Counted from the stretch's first letter, positions 1-8,833 are shown. The stretch is 64,000 nucleotides of DNA from Rhodovulum marinum (GCF_004343075.1 NZ_SLXP01000016.1:16609-80608); one strand, 5' to 3'. A program made the numbers and translations. Notes: a model not told the origin generated them from the sequence alone.

Positions 1-1499
1 GCGCTTTCATGGGGGTTGTTCGTGACCTGCGCGCCGTGGCCCAGCAGCAGGACGACCCGGCCAAACCCTTCCGTCAGGCTCATCGCCCTCAGCACCTTGG
101 CGGCGGTCTCGACCTTGGCCTCGGCCGACAGCCCGCCGACGAACCGCGGCGCGGGGGCCTTGTCCCCCGCCCGGCCGCCAAGGCCCAGCGCGTCCTTGAC
201 CAGTTTCACCCCGAAAAGCGGTCCCGCGGCCTCGACGAAGGCGAAGGAGGACACCGCGGCCTGCCGGAACCGGCCCCATGCGCGCACCGTCCGGGCGAGG
301 ATGCGGGTCCTTTGCTCTTCCGCGTCCCCGGTGCTGCTGGCCGAGCTCAGAGCAGGGCGCAGCAGCACCGGAAGTCGGTTTTCCACCACGTCCGAGCCCT
401 GCGCGCCATGCGCAACCGGCAGGCCGAAGAAGCCGGCAAAGCCCAGCGTCTCGATCCCGGGCGCCTGGCATTCCAGCGCCCGGCGGATCACCTCCGACCG
501 GACATCGATGCAGAACGCCGCCTGCAGGGCCGGGCGCGTGCCGGGCGCGGTCGCGGTGACCAGCGCATCGGCCAGGCGGCGCTGATAGGCGCGCTCGGCG
601 GCCTCCTGCAGGATCGCGTCCACGACCTGATCGGGCGTTGGCGTCACCGGGGCCGCGTGGGCGGCGACGACCCCTTGCCAGCGTTCGGCGATCTGCGGGG
701 CATGGGCCAGCAACGCCTCGTCCCAGACCAGCCGGATCGCAAGCAGATCGCCAAGCGTTCCGTCCGTTTGACTGGCCAACTCGGCCTGCCAGAGCAACCA
801 GCGCGCGTGTTGCGCCCAACCGCCCAGGTCCATCAGCAGCCGGTGGAAGGCGGTCTCGGCGGCCGCCTCGGACAGGCCCAGGCGGTCCGCCGCCCGCACA
901 ACGGCACGGTCCGCCGTGTCGGGGGCCGATGCCGCGTGTGCACAGAACCCTGTCAAACCGGCGATCTCGGGCGTCAGGTCGCGGCCCGCCCAGGCCTGCC
1001 AGGCCGGCCAGGCGGCCTGGTCGGGGGCAGGCGACCACAGCGCTTGGCCGCGATCGAACTGCCCGGCGGCCCACAGGCCGAAGGCGCGTTCGATCACCGC
1101 CGGCCAGTCCACCCCCGTGGCCTCTGCCGCCAGCTCGGCCACCGTCGGAAGGGGCTGCGTCGCGGCCGCCGGGGTGATGGCTCGGGCCTTGAGCATCGCA
1201 AGGTCGCGCGGCTTCAGCGGCGAGGGGCAGGCGATCAGGGCCGCGGCAAGGTCGTCATCGGTGATCTGCCCCGACGCGATCTGCCGGGCAAAGTCCGCCC
1301 GCGGCCGTGTCAGCGGCACACCGGCCACCCGCGCCATCCGCGCGGCGGCGGTGGCCAGGTCCTCTCCGGCCTGGCCGAGGAAGGGGTTGACCGCGACGGT
1401 GGCATCCAGCGGGAAGGCCGGGGGGATGGCGCGCATCGCGGTTTCGGCCGCCGCAAGCAGATGCGTGCTCCGCGCAGGTGCGATCCTGATATGCTTCAT
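1..1499 (-). CDS. dabA: DabA, inorganic carbon pump subunit (DUF2309), C-terminus cut by window edge
   Basis: Partial gene; about 499 residues are present and the reading frame is still open at base 1. DabA is the carbonic-anhydrase-like cytoplasmic subunit of the DAB energy-coupled CO2/bicarbonate pump. The frame shows the family signatures VAVNPFLG near the N-terminus, FCIDVRSE (Cys330 and Asp332, matching the zinc ligands Cys351/Asp353 of Halothiobacillus DabA), and GHGAQVTNNPHES at the edge, where His488 matches His524. The fourth ligand (Cys539 equivalent) lies just outside the window. The ATG at 1499 overlaps the dabB stop as ATGA, indicating translational coupling; an ATG at 1505 in the same frame (MFMKHI) is the alternative start. 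Family assignment is firm; the pump function is inherited from the family. Confidence 0.93.
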   Translation of the reverse strand, partial: MKHIRIAPARSTHLLAAAETAMRAIPPAFPLDATVAVNPFLGQAGEDLATAAARMARVAGVPLTRPRADFARQIASGQITDDDLAAALIACPSPLKPRDLAMLKARAITPAAATQPLPTVAELAAEATGVDWPAVIERAFGLWAAGQFDRGQALWSPAPDQAAWPAWQAWAGRDLTPEIAGLTGFCAHAASAPDTADRAVVRAADRLGLSEAAAETAFHRLLMDLGGWAQHARWLLWQAELASQTDGTLGDLLAIRLVWDEALLAHAPQIAERWQGVVAAHAAPVTPTPDQVVDAILQEAAERAYQRRLADALVTATAPGTRPALQAAFCIDVRSEVIRRALECQAPGIETLGFAGFFGLPVAHGAQGSDVVENRLPVLLRPALSSASSTGDAEEQRTRILARTVRAWGRFRQAAVSSFAFVEAAGPLFGVKLVKDALGLGGRAGDKAPAPRFVGGLSAEAKVETAAKVLRAMSLTEGFGRVVLLLGHGAQVTNNPHES

Positions 1500-3085
1500 G
1501 AACATGGTGTCTGGCCCTTTGCTTGGTCGGTGTCGGCGACCCGGAACCCGCCGATCAGCCGGTCGAGAAGCGCGTTGAGGTAAAGCCCGTTGGCAAGGTG
1601 CACCCGCAAACCGGCGCTGGCCGGGTGATGGGCCCAGAGCGGGAACAGGGCCTGTGCAAAGGCCACGAGGCCGAAGGACAGCACCGCCAGCGCGATCAGC
1701 GCCCAGTCCAGCGATCCGGGCGTGGGCGCCGCGGGCAGGTGTGGCCCGCAGATCGCCAGCGCGGCCATCTGGAATGTGAAATACCCCGCCGCCGCACCCA
1801 GCGCGGCCAGCGCGGTGCGCCGGGTCAATGCCACCGGCGCCGCATCGGCCAGGCCCTGCGCCACCAGGTAGGCGACGCCGAAGATCAGCATCGTGCCCAG
1901 CGCCAGCGCCTGCGGCGACTTGGGCCCGGCAAGGGCGGTGAACAGGGCCGCCATCGCGGCGTAGATCACCAGCGCCAGGCCAAAGGATTTCAGCACCGCG
2001 CCCAGTCCGGGCGTGGCGACCGGCCCCGGGCGGCGCAGGCTTGCGACGGCCGCTACCGCGCCGCCCGACGCCAGGAAGGCATGCGCCTTGTAAAGCGAAT
2101 GCGCCACGATGTGCAGCAGCGCCAGCGCCCAGAGACCAAGCCCGCATTGCAGCAGCAGGAACCCCATCTGCGCCACCGTCGACCAGGCCAGCGCGGTCTT
2201 TACGGCGCTTTGCGTCAGCATGACCACCGCCCCGAAAAGCGCCGTGAACCCGCCGATCATCACCAGCGCGGCCATGGCGCCGGAACTCGCCTGAACCAGC
2301 TCGGCGGTGCGGATCAGCAGGAAGCCGCCCGCGTTGATGATGCCCGCATGCAGAAGCGCCGAGACCGGGGTCGGCGCCTCCATCACCTCGGTCAGCCAGC
2401 CATGCAGCGGGAAGGCCGCCGTCTTCAGCACGGCCGCCAGAACGATCAGCGCGATCGCAAGATGCCCCGTCCCCGACGGAACCTCTGCGGCGGACGCGGC
2501 CAATGCCGCGAACTCGCCCGTACCGAACACCCCCAGCCAAAGCGCCGCGGCCAGGATCAGGGCCGCGTCCCCCGCATGCCAGACAAGCGTGAATTTGGTG
2601 GCGGCCCGGCGGGCCGCGGGCCGGTCCGGATAGAACAGCTGCAGCTGCCGCAGCCCGATGCCGACGCCGATGAAGGCGAGGATCAGAATCGACAGGCTGC
2701 CCGACTGCATCAGCAGCAGAACCGCGGCAAGGGTCGCCAGCATCAGCCCGTGAAACCGCCCCTCGCGTGGCTCGCCGTCCAGATAGCTGCGGGAATAGCG
2801 CAGGACGATCCAGCCGATGAAGGCGACGAGGAAGGTCATCGTCGTGCTGACGGCGTCCAGCCGCAGGACGACCGCAACCGGCCCTTCGACCAGCGCCACC
2901 CGCGCCGGCCCGCCCGTCAGGTTCTGTGCAACCCCTGCCACGGCCAGCGCCAACGCTCCCAGGGCGGCGGCTTCGGAAAGCCGGGTGACCCCCCTTGGGC
3001 GAATGCCCGGATGGCGAAAGGCCGCGAGGGCCGCGATCAACAGAACGATCGGCGCAAGGGCGCCCAGGGGCAAGGCAAGGGACAT
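1496..3085 (-). CDS. dabB: DabB, proton-translocating membrane subunit of DAB carbon pump (NuoL/MrpA-like)
   Basis: 529 residues, an integral membrane protein of the proton-conducting NADH dehydrogenase/Mrp antiporter family (PF00361). It has about 14 hydrophobic segments and the family motifs KTAAFPLHGWL and EAPTPVSALLHAG, which carry the channel Lys and His residues. In the DAB system DabB is thought to pass cations to drive CO2 hydration by DabA. It could be mistaken for NuoL, but it stands alone beside a DUF2309 gene and not in a nuo or mrp operon, which identifies it as DabB. It is the first gene of a two-gene operon reading away from the LysR gene and overlaps dabA by 4 bases. Confidence 0.9.
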   Translation of the reverse strand: MSLALPLGALAPIVLLIAALAAFRHPGIRPRGVTRLSEAAALGALALAVAGVAQNLTGGPARVALVEGPVAVVLRLDAVSTTMTFLVAFIGWIVLRYSRSYLDGEPREGRFHGLMLATLAAVLLLMQSGSLSILILAFIGVGIGLRQLQLFYPDRPAARRAATKFTLVWHAGDAALILAAALWLGVFGTGEFAALAASAAEVPSGTGHLAIALIVLAAVLKTAAFPLHGWLTEVMEAPTPVSALLHAGIINAGGFLLIRTAELVQASSGAMAALVMIGGFTALFGAVVMLTQSAVKTALAWSTVAQMGFLLLQCGLGLWALALLHIVAHSLYKAHAFLASGGAVAAVASLRRPGPVATPGLGAVLKSFGLALVIYAAMAALFTALAGPKSPQALALGTMLIFGVAYLVAQGLADAAPVALTRRTALAALGAAAGYFTFQMAALAICGPHLPAAPTPGSLDWALIALAVLSFGLVAFAQALFPLWAHHPASAGLRVHLANGLYLNALLDRLIGGFRVADTDQAKGQTPCS

Positions 3086-3189
3086 GGCGCGGTTCCAGGT
3101 GGTTTGCGGTCGCGGAAACGAATAGCGGCTCGACGGAATTCAAAAAATTACATATATTGGTCAAAAGCGTTCTGTATTTTGGATGATTA
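3086..3189. promoter_or_regulatory. Divergent dabB / lysR promoter region
   Basis: 104 bases separate dabB (minus) from the LysR gene (plus). Bases 3131-3186 form a strikingly AT-rich island in a GC-rich genome, with runs such as CAAAAAATTACATATATTGG. This is the expected position for both promoters and for the LysR operator. I cannot define an exact T-N11-A box or -10/-35 pair with confidence. Confidence 0.5.
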
Positions 3190-4068
3190 GTGGCGCTCAA
3201 CCTGCATCATCTGCGGCTGTTCAGGGCGGTGGCGCGCGACGGAACGCTGACCGGTGCGGCCCGTGCGCTGAACCTGTCGCAATCGGCGCTGTCCACGCAG
3301 ATCAAGACGCTCGAGTCCTCGCTCGGACACGCGCTTTTCGAACGGCGCGGTCGCGGCCTGGTGTTGACCGAGGCGGGGCGGATCGCACTCGACCATGCCG
3401 AGGCGATCTTCCGGACGGCAGAGGATTTGACCGCGACGCTGAAACACGCGGCTGGCGCCCGGCGGGTTCTGCGCATCGGCGCGCTGGCCACGCTGTCGCG
3501 CAATTTCCAGATCGGTTTCGTCGCACCGTTCATCGGCCGGTCCGATGTCGAGGTGGTGGTGCGGTCGGGGGCGCAGGCCGACCTTCTGAGGGCGCTCGAG
3601 GCGCTGTCGCTCGACGTGGTGTTGACCAATCTCGTTCCGGCCAGGGATGCAGCAAGCCCCTATCTGGTTCACGCCCTGTCCGAACAACCGGTCAGCCTGA
3701 TCGGACCCTGCCATCTTCAGGGGCGTCCGCTGCGGGACCTGCTGGCCACCGAGCCGTTGATCCTGCCCACGCCCGAGGCCGCGCTGCGCGCCTCGTTCGA
3801 CGGCCTGGTGGGGCGGTTGGGCGTGGTGCCGCGGGTCGCGGCCAAGGCCGACGACATGGCGATGCTGCGTCTTCTGGCGCGCGCCGGGGCGGGGCTTGCG
3901 GTTCTGCCGCCCATCGTGGTCCGCGACGAACTGGCCGCGGGCCTTCTTTCGGAACTGGTGCGCCTGGAAGGCATCACCGAAAGCTTCTTCGCGGTCACGC
4001 TTCAGCGCCGGTTCCCGAATCCTCTGGTCGCCGAAATCATCGACGCCTTCGAACTTGACAAGCGCTGA
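3190..4068 (+). CDS. LysR-family transcriptional regulator, likely of dabBA
   Basis: 292 residues starting with GTG; an in-frame TGA at 3184 rules out an upstream start. The N-terminal winged helix-turn-helix is clear (about residues 4-62: LRLFRAVARDGTLTGAARAL, then SQSALSTQIKTLE and LFERRGRGLVLTEAG), followed by the periplasmic-binding-protein-like effector domain (about 88-290). Divergent placement from dabBA, sharing a 104-base promoter region, suggests it senses carbon status and controls the carbon pump, as CbbR/CcmR-type regulators do. The effector is not deducible from sequence. Confidence 0.9.
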   Translation: MALNLHHLRLFRAVARDGTLTGAARALNLSQSALSTQIKTLESSLGHALFERRGRGLVLTEAGRIALDHAEAIFRTAEDLTATLKHAAGARRVLRIGALATLSRNFQIGFVAPFIGRSDVEVVVRSGAQADLLRALEALSLDVVLTNLVPARDAASPYLVHALSEQPVSLIGPCHLQGRPLRDLLATEPLILPTPEAALRASFDGLVGRLGVVPRVAAKADDMAMLRLLARAGAGLAVLPPIVVRDELAAGLLSELVRLEGITESFFAVTLQRRFPNPLVAEIIDAFELDKR

Positions 4069-4406
4069 CCGGGCCTTGGGCGATATGCGGACGGGGCCTT
4101 GTGCCGCATAGGCAAATCTACCTAGGCAATGGTGCCGATAGCCTGCAGGTCCCGATTGCCGTAGCGTTAGACATGTTCCAGCGGTCGTATTTCGTTGGGG
4201 TTCGGGGATTTCAGGCAGTCTTTGCAAGTGATCATTGTCATCCAGGTGAGTGGCTTGGACATAACGCTCTGCCCTTAGGGGCAGAGCGTATTCTTTGGGG
4301 TCGTGGCGGTGAACGCCCTTGGGTCGTTTCATGCGAACCGGTATGACCTGAACAGCGCCGGGCATCGGTCCGGCACCAGGAAACAGACCCGGGGCCCGCC
4401 GATCCG
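4069..4406. other. Intergenic region, lower GC, no convincing gene
   Basis: 338 bases between the LysR gene and the sensor kinase. Bases about 4100-4330 are visibly less GC-rich than the flanking genes. They hold an 81-codon open frame (4101-4346) without a ribosome binding site or recognisable similarity, and the perfect hairpin annotated separately. The promoter of the downstream kinase operon should lie here. I found no tRNA or conserved motif. Confidence 0.5.
4264..4289 (+). terminator. Perfect 11-bp hairpin, possible terminator of the LysR gene
   Basis: ACGCTCTGCCC (4264-4274), a 4-base loop TTAG, then GGGCAGAGCGT (4279-4289). The stem is perfect. The trailing ATTCTTT is only a weak U-tract, so this could instead be an operator or a small-RNA hairpin. 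It lies about 200 bases downstream of the LysR stop, unusually far for a terminator of that gene. Confidence 0.45.
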
Positions 4407-6704
4407 ATGAAATCCCTTGGTGTGATACTCGCTCTGGCGTTGGCGGGCCTCCAGCTCTTCGCGGTGACGGTGGTCGTCTCGTCGTCCTATTTCACCTCGG
4501 AACGCACCCTTCTGGAACATGCCAGAAGCCAGCTTGTCGATGTCGGCACCAACGTGATCCAGCATACCAAGTGGTTCATGTCGCCGGCCCGCAGCGCGGC
4601 CGAACTGTCGACGGCCCTGGCCGAGAACCAGATCGTCCGGCGCGAGGAACGCGACCACCTGGAGGGCCTGCTGTTCCAGCAACTGCGCTCGGCGCCGCAA
4701 TTCGCCGGGGCGTTCTATGGCGACGAAGACGGGAATTTCGTTTTCGTCAAGCGCGACGGCCCGCATGCCTACCTGACCAAGATCGTCGATGTCACGGACC
4801 CGCGGCGCGCCCTGTTCATCGCGCGCGACGATGATTTCGTCAGCCTCGGCAACCGCTTTGACCCGGACGACGCCTATGATCCGCGCACGCGGCCATGGTA
4901 CAAGGCGGCCAAGACCCAGCGCGCCAGCATCTGGACCGATCCCTACATCTTCTTCACCTCGCAATCCCCGGGCATCACCGCGGCCACGCCGGTGATCGAT
5001 TACCGCGGCCACGTGCAGGGCGTGGTCGGTGTCGATATCGAGATCAAGGAACTGTCCAACTTCCTTTCGGAACTCAGGATCGGCAAGACCGGGGCGGCAT
5101 TCATCCTGAACCGCAACGGCGACGTGATCGCCCATCCCAACCCCGCGCTTCTGACGACGGTCGGCGAGGGGGGGACGCTGGAATTCCCCTCGATCCGAAA
5201 GATCGACGATCCGATCGCGCGGGCGGCCTTCGGTGACCGGATGACGGCCGACGGGGTCGCGGTCGAAACCCTGGTGCAATCCGATTTCGACTATGCCGGG
5301 CGGCGCTACGTGTCGCTGATCATGCCGTTCGGCCTGGATGACATTCCCTGGACGATCGTGCTGTTCGCCCCCGAGGACGATTTCATCGGCACGATCAAGG
5401 CGAACCGCACGCAGAACACCCTGATCGCGATCGCCGTGGCGTTGGCCACCGCGCTGCTGGGGCTGGCGCTGGCCAACCGGATTCATGCGCCGGTTCGGGC
5501 CTTCGCGGTGCGCTCGGCGCTGATCTCGCAGGGCGAGATCGACCCTGACGAGCCGCTGCCCAGCACCTATCGGGAACTGGAAAACGCCAACACCACGCTG
5601 GTGCGCGAAATATCGCAGCGCCGGAAGACCGAGACCGAATACCGCCTGACCTTCGACAAGGCCTCGCGCGGGATGGTGCATATCGAAAGCGGCACGGGCC
5701 GATTGTTGCGCGTGAATGCCAGTTTCGCGCGGCTTCTGGGCTATCGCGAGGACGAACTGGACGGGGTCGCCTTCCAGTCGCTGCTGGATCCCGATGAACC
5801 GGACGTGCTGACCGAGTTCGGCGAAAGCATCGCGGAACACAGCGCCTTCGGATTCGAGGCCAAGGCGATGCGCAAGGACGGCACGCCGGTCTGGATCAGT
5901 TTCAACGGCATCTTCTTCCAGGCCGACGGCGAGGGCGAGAATTACATCGTCGCGACGATCGACGACATCACCCAGGCGCGCGCCTCCGAAGAGAAGATCG
6001 AGACGCTGAACCGCGAGATCGCGCATTTCTCGCGCCAGCGGATGATGGGCGAACTGGCAACGGGCCTTGCCCACGAACTGAACCAGCCGCTGACCGCGAT
6101 CACCCAGAATGTCGATGCGGCGCTGTACCTGATCGGGCACGCACCCGACCGCGCCGACGAGGTGCGCGGCCTTTTGGGCGATATCGACCAGCAGGCGCAC
6201 CAGGCCGCCGACATCATCCGTGCGCTGCGCGCGCTGGTGCGCAAGGACGGCAACATTCCCAGCGAATTCGGGATCCGCGAGCTGGCCCAGCAGGCTCGCC
6301 GGTTGGTCCTGTCCGAAGCGCGGCAACATTCGGTCGAGATCGTCCTGTCGAAAGGCCCCGAGATCGAGGTGCGCGCGGTCCGGGTGCAGATCGCGCAGGT
6401 GGTGGTGAACCTGCTGCGCAACGCCGTGGAATCCGTCTCCGAGGCCGGCAGTACCCGCCGCCAGGTCATCGTGTCGGCCCGCCATGTCGACGGCGCCGTG
6501 CAGGTCGATGTCGAGGACAGCGGCCCGGGCCTTGCAGAGGGTGTCGAACTGTTCATGCCATTCGAAACCACGAAACCGGACGGTATGGGCCTGGGCCTGT
6601 CGATCAGCCGGTCGTTGATCGAGGCGAATGGCGGGCGCATCTGGCACGAAGCCGCTTCTTCCGGGACGCGCTTCTGTTTTACGGTGCCCCTGAAAGGAGC
6701 CTGA
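4407..6704 (+). CDS. Membrane sensor histidine kinase (dCache-HAMP-PAS-HisKA-HATPase)
   Basis: 765 residues. An N-terminal membrane anchor (about 4-26) and a second one (about 337-357) flank a periplasmic double-Cache sensor domain containing RPWYKAAK and the DxR-type strand GVVGVDIEIKEL. A short HAMP-like linker, a PAS domain (about 411-525), HisKA with the phospho-acceptor in GLAHELNQPLT (His556), and a HATPase domain with NLLRNAVESV, DSGPGL and GMGLGLSISRSL follow. All catalytic boxes are intact. dCache domains bind small molecules such as amino acids or C4-dicarboxylates; the ligand is unknown here. The stop is 2 bases before the cognate response regulator, so the two are translated together. 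The H-box type HELNQP resembles the FixL/DctB class. Confidence 0.92.
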   Translation: MKSLGVILALALAGLQLFAVTVVVSSSYFTSERTLLEHARSQLVDVGTNVIQHTKWFMSPARSAAELSTALAENQIVRREERDHLEGLLFQQLRSAPQFAGAFYGDEDGNFVFVKRDGPHAYLTKIVDVTDPRRALFIARDDDFVSLGNRFDPDDAYDPRTRPWYKAAKTQRASIWTDPYIFFTSQSPGITAATPVIDYRGHVQGVVGVDIEIKELSNFLSELRIGKTGAAFILNRNGDVIAHPNPALLTTVGEGGTLEFPSIRKIDDPIARAAFGDRMTADGVAVETLVQSDFDYAGRRYVSLIMPFGLDDIPWTIVLFAPEDDFIGTIKANRTQNTLIAIAVALATALLGLALANRIHAPVRAFAVRSALISQGEIDPDEPLPSTYRELENANTTLVREISQRRKTETEYRLTFDKASRGMVHIESGTGRLLRVNASFARLLGYREDELDGVAFQSLLDPDEPDVLTEFGESIAEHSAFGFEAKAMRKDGTPVWISFNGIFFQADGEGENYIVATIDDITQARASEEKIETLNREIAHFSRQRMMGELATGLAHELNQPLTAITQNVDAALYLIGHAPDRADEVRGLLGDIDQQAHQAADIIRALRALVRKDGNIPSEFGIRELAQQARRLVLSEARQHSVEIVLSKGPEIEVRAVRVQIAQVVVNLLRNAVESVSEAGSTRRQVIVSARHVDGAVQVDVEDSGPGLAEGVELFMPFETTKPDGMGLGLSISRSLIEANGGRIWHEAASSGTRFCFTVPLKGA

Positions 6705-6706
6705 GC

Positions 6707-7348
6707 ATGGCAGAGGACGCGTTGAACGGCCCTTGCGTTTTCCTGGTCGATGACGACGCCGATATCCGGACGTCGCTGTCGCGTGCGCTGGGGCTGCGTG
6801 GTTACAAGGTCCGCAGCTTTCCCTCGGCCGAGGATTTCCTGGCGGCGTATGACGGCACCGCATCGGGATGTCTGATCCTGGATTACGGCATGCCCGACAT
6901 GGACGGTCTGCAGTTGCAACGCCATCTCAGGGACTGCGGCATCACGATCCCGGTCATCTTCATCACCGGGCATGGCGGCGTGCCCGAAACGGTCGAGGCG
7001 ATGAAGATGGGGGCGCTGGATTTCCTGGAAAAGCCGTTCAAGCAATCCATCCTCGTCGAGCGGATCGACGCGGCCATCGAAACCGACGAAAAGCGGCGCC
7101 GGGCCAGCCTGCGAACGCACGAGACGCGCGCCCGTTTCGACGCGCTGACCGAGCGCGAGCGCGAGATCGCCGCGATCATGGTCACCAATCCCGCGCGCAA
7201 TTCGTCCAAGGAGGTCGCCCGCCAGCTGGGCATCAGCCCGCGCACCGTCGATCACCATCGCGCCCGGATCCTCGAAAAGATGGAGGTCCATTCCGTCGCC
7301 GAACTGGTCGAGGCGGCCGTCAAGGCAGGCCTGTTCAAGGACCAGTAG
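6707..7348 (+). CDS. FixJ/NarL-type DNA-binding response regulator
   Basis: 213 residues: receiver domain (about 9-125) with acidic pocket DDD (15-17), phospho-acceptor Asp59 in LILDYGMPDMDG, conserved Thr in FITGHGG and Lys in FLEKPFK, followed by a LuxR/FixJ helix-turn-helix (LTEREREIAAIM, then KEVARQLGISPRTVDHHRARI). It is the partner of the kinase ending 2 bases upstream. The target genes are not visible; no other transport or metabolic gene is in the operon. Confidence 0.93.
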   Translation: MAEDALNGPCVFLVDDDADIRTSLSRALGLRGYKVRSFPSAEDFLAAYDGTASGCLILDYGMPDMDGLQLQRHLRDCGITIPVIFITGHGGVPETVEAMKMGALDFLEKPFKQSILVERIDAAIETDEKRRRASLRTHETRARFDALTEREREIAAIMVTNPARNSSKEVARQLGISPRTVDHHRARILEKMEVHSVAELVEAAVKAGLFKDQ

Positions 7349-7581
7349 GCCCGGGGCGGGGTGTGCCGGACCGCGTTCGGCCTTTGCAGAAACGAACATT
7401 CCCGTGTCCACGAACCGCTGGAATCCCTGCCGAATAGCCCCACGCACCGGTAGCAAACCGTTCCGTTTCCAACATTTCAGCCAGTAAATCCCTGCGGGAA
7501 TTGTCTCTGCGTTGACCGTTTCGCGTGGCTTTTCCGACACCGACCGGCCCTTGCCGCCGCGTCGCCCCTTACGGCATCGCG

Positions 7582-7597
7582 TTAACGAATGTTAACC
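7582..7597 (+). promoter_or_regulatory. Tandem TTAAC boxes upstream of the Hint-domain gene
   Basis: Two TTAAC half-sites (7582-7586 and 7592-7596) stand in the 292-base gap 7349-7640, about 45 bases before the start of the Hint protein. They resemble CtrA half-sites, but the spacing TTAA-N6-TTAA is one base shorter than the usual N7, so binding is uncertain. The rest of the gap shows no gene. Confidence 0.3.
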
Positions 7598-7640
7598 GAA
7601 TGTCGGCGGGACACGCCGAGGGGTAACGGGCGAGGCGGGA

Positions 7641-8720
7641 ATGAAGGCGGGACAGCGCGACGCATACGTCATTTCATGGACGCAGACAGAACTCGACGGT
7701 GCGCGTGCCCCGGCGTCCGGCGCCATCGTCGCCGGTCTGCCTTGGCGCTGGTCGGGCGATGCGGTGCGGATCGCCGGCGCCATCTTGGCCCATGACATAC
7801 CGGCCGATGGCGACGAGACCGCCTTGCGTCGTCGCGCCGCGCGGTCGGCGGCGCGTCTGGTCGGTGCGGCCTTCGCCGGCATGGATACAACAGGTGTGCC
7901 CGACGTGGCAGAGGACGACGCGATGCCCGATCGCGGCTTCGTTCTGACCGATGGCCGCGCCAGTTATGTCGCGACCGAAATCGACTCGGGCCCCGGTCGA
8001 CTTCCGCTGCTAATGTTCCTCGATGCCATGCCGCCGCGCGGCACCGATCTGTGGGTCGTGCGCCTGCTGGGCGAGCAGACGGCCGGTGCCGCTCCGCAGA
8101 GTGGCCCGAAAGGCGTGATCTGCTTTGCAGAGGGCACGCGGATCGACACGCCCTGCGGCCCGGTGCCGGTCGAGACGCTTCGCCCCGGTGACAGGGTGCT
8201 GACCCTGGATGACGGCGCGCAGGAGATTCTCTGGACCGGGCGACGCCGGATGACCGGGGCGCGGCTCTACGTCATGCCGCATCTCAGGCCCGTGCGTATC
8301 CGCGCCGGCGCCCTGGGCGGCGACCGACCGTCGGGCACCTTGCTGGTCTCGCCAAGCCACCGGGTGCTGGTGACCAGCCATGCGGCCGAAACTCTTTTCA
8401 ACAGTGACGAAGTTCTGGTTGCGGCGCGCGACCTGGTGAACGACCGCTCGATTACCGTCGACCATTCTTTGCGCGGGCTGACCTATGTCCATCTGATGCT
8501 GAACCGCCACCAGGTGGTCTGGGCGAACGGCGTGGCGACCGAAAGCTTTCATCCGGCCTCGACCTCGCTCGACATGGTGCCGCCCGAACAGCACGTGGCC
8601 CTGCTCGAGGCGTTCCCGGCGCTGCTGGGCGACCCGCATGCCTATGGCGGCTTTGTCCGGCGCTGCCTGAGCAGTGCCGAGGCCGCGATCCTGCGTCACG
8701 AGGGCCGGCCCGGCCATTGA
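7641..8720 (+). CDS. Hint (hedgehog/intein) domain protein
   Basis: 359 residues. The C-terminal two-thirds carry a Hint_2-type autoprocessing fold: it opens at about residue 156 with GVICFAEGTRIDT (the Cys is the predicted cleavage nucleophile), then VPVETLRPGDRVLTLD, a central VSPSHRVLV block (the TxxH-like His), and ends with VVWANGVATESFHP. The N-terminal 150 residues are unrecognised and lack an obvious signal peptide. Such proteins are common in Rhodobacterales, often linked to surface or Ca2+-binding repeats, but none are present here. It is a single gene; the start is supported by the purine-rich AGGCGGG before ATG. Function is not established. Confidence 0.85.
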   Translation: MKAGQRDAYVISWTQTELDGARAPASGAIVAGLPWRWSGDAVRIAGAILAHDIPADGDETALRRRAARSAARLVGAAFAGMDTTGVPDVAEDDAMPDRGFVLTDGRASYVATEIDSGPGRLPLLMFLDAMPPRGTDLWVVRLLGEQTAGAAPQSGPKGVICFAEGTRIDTPCGPVPVETLRPGDRVLTLDDGAQEILWTGRRRMTGARLYVMPHLRPVRIRAGALGGDRPSGTLLVSPSHRVLVTSHAAETLFNSDEVLVAARDLVNDRSITVDHSLRGLTYVHLMLNRHQVVWANGVATESFHPASTSLDMVPPEQHVALLEAFPALLGDPHAYGGFVRRCLSSAEAAILRHEGRPGH

Positions 8721-8752
8721 CAGCCCGCAAGGCATCTGTATAAGCGCGCCAT

Positions 8753-8780
8753 CCCGGCCCGTGTGGCCGGGTCTTTCATT
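8753..8780 (+). terminator. Rho-independent terminator after Hint gene
   Basis: CCCGGCC (8753-8759), a 5-base loop, GGCCGGG (8765-8771), then TCTTTCATT. Placed 33 bases after the Hint gene stop and ahead of the rpsD leader. Confidence 0.6.
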
Positions 8781-8816
8781 GGTGTTGGTGGCCCCCGCAA
8801 GGGGATGCCTGTCGGC

Positions 8817-8833
8817 CCCGGACCCGATCCGGG
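8817..8833 (+). promoter_or_regulatory. Small hairpin in the rpsD leader
   Basis: CCCGGA (8817-8822), loop CCCGA, TCCGGG (8828-8833), about 60 bases before the rpsD start. It could be part of an autogenous S4 control leader as known in other bacteria, but no family-specific structure was recognised. Confidence 0.25.

Noticed and set aside
7..1074. A 355-codon Arg/Gly-rich minus-strand frame
   Set aside because: It is out of frame with dabA, which shows VAVNPFLG, FCIDVRSE and the GHG...NNPHES motif in the correct frame.
1496..3085. NuoL or MrpA identity for the membrane protein beside the LysR gene
   Set aside because: It has no nuo or mrp neighbours and overlaps a DUF2309 gene, which defines DabB.
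4101..4346. An 81-codon plus-strand frame in the gap before the sensor kinase
   Set aside because: No ribosome binding site, no recognisable family, and it runs through the hairpin at 4264-4289.
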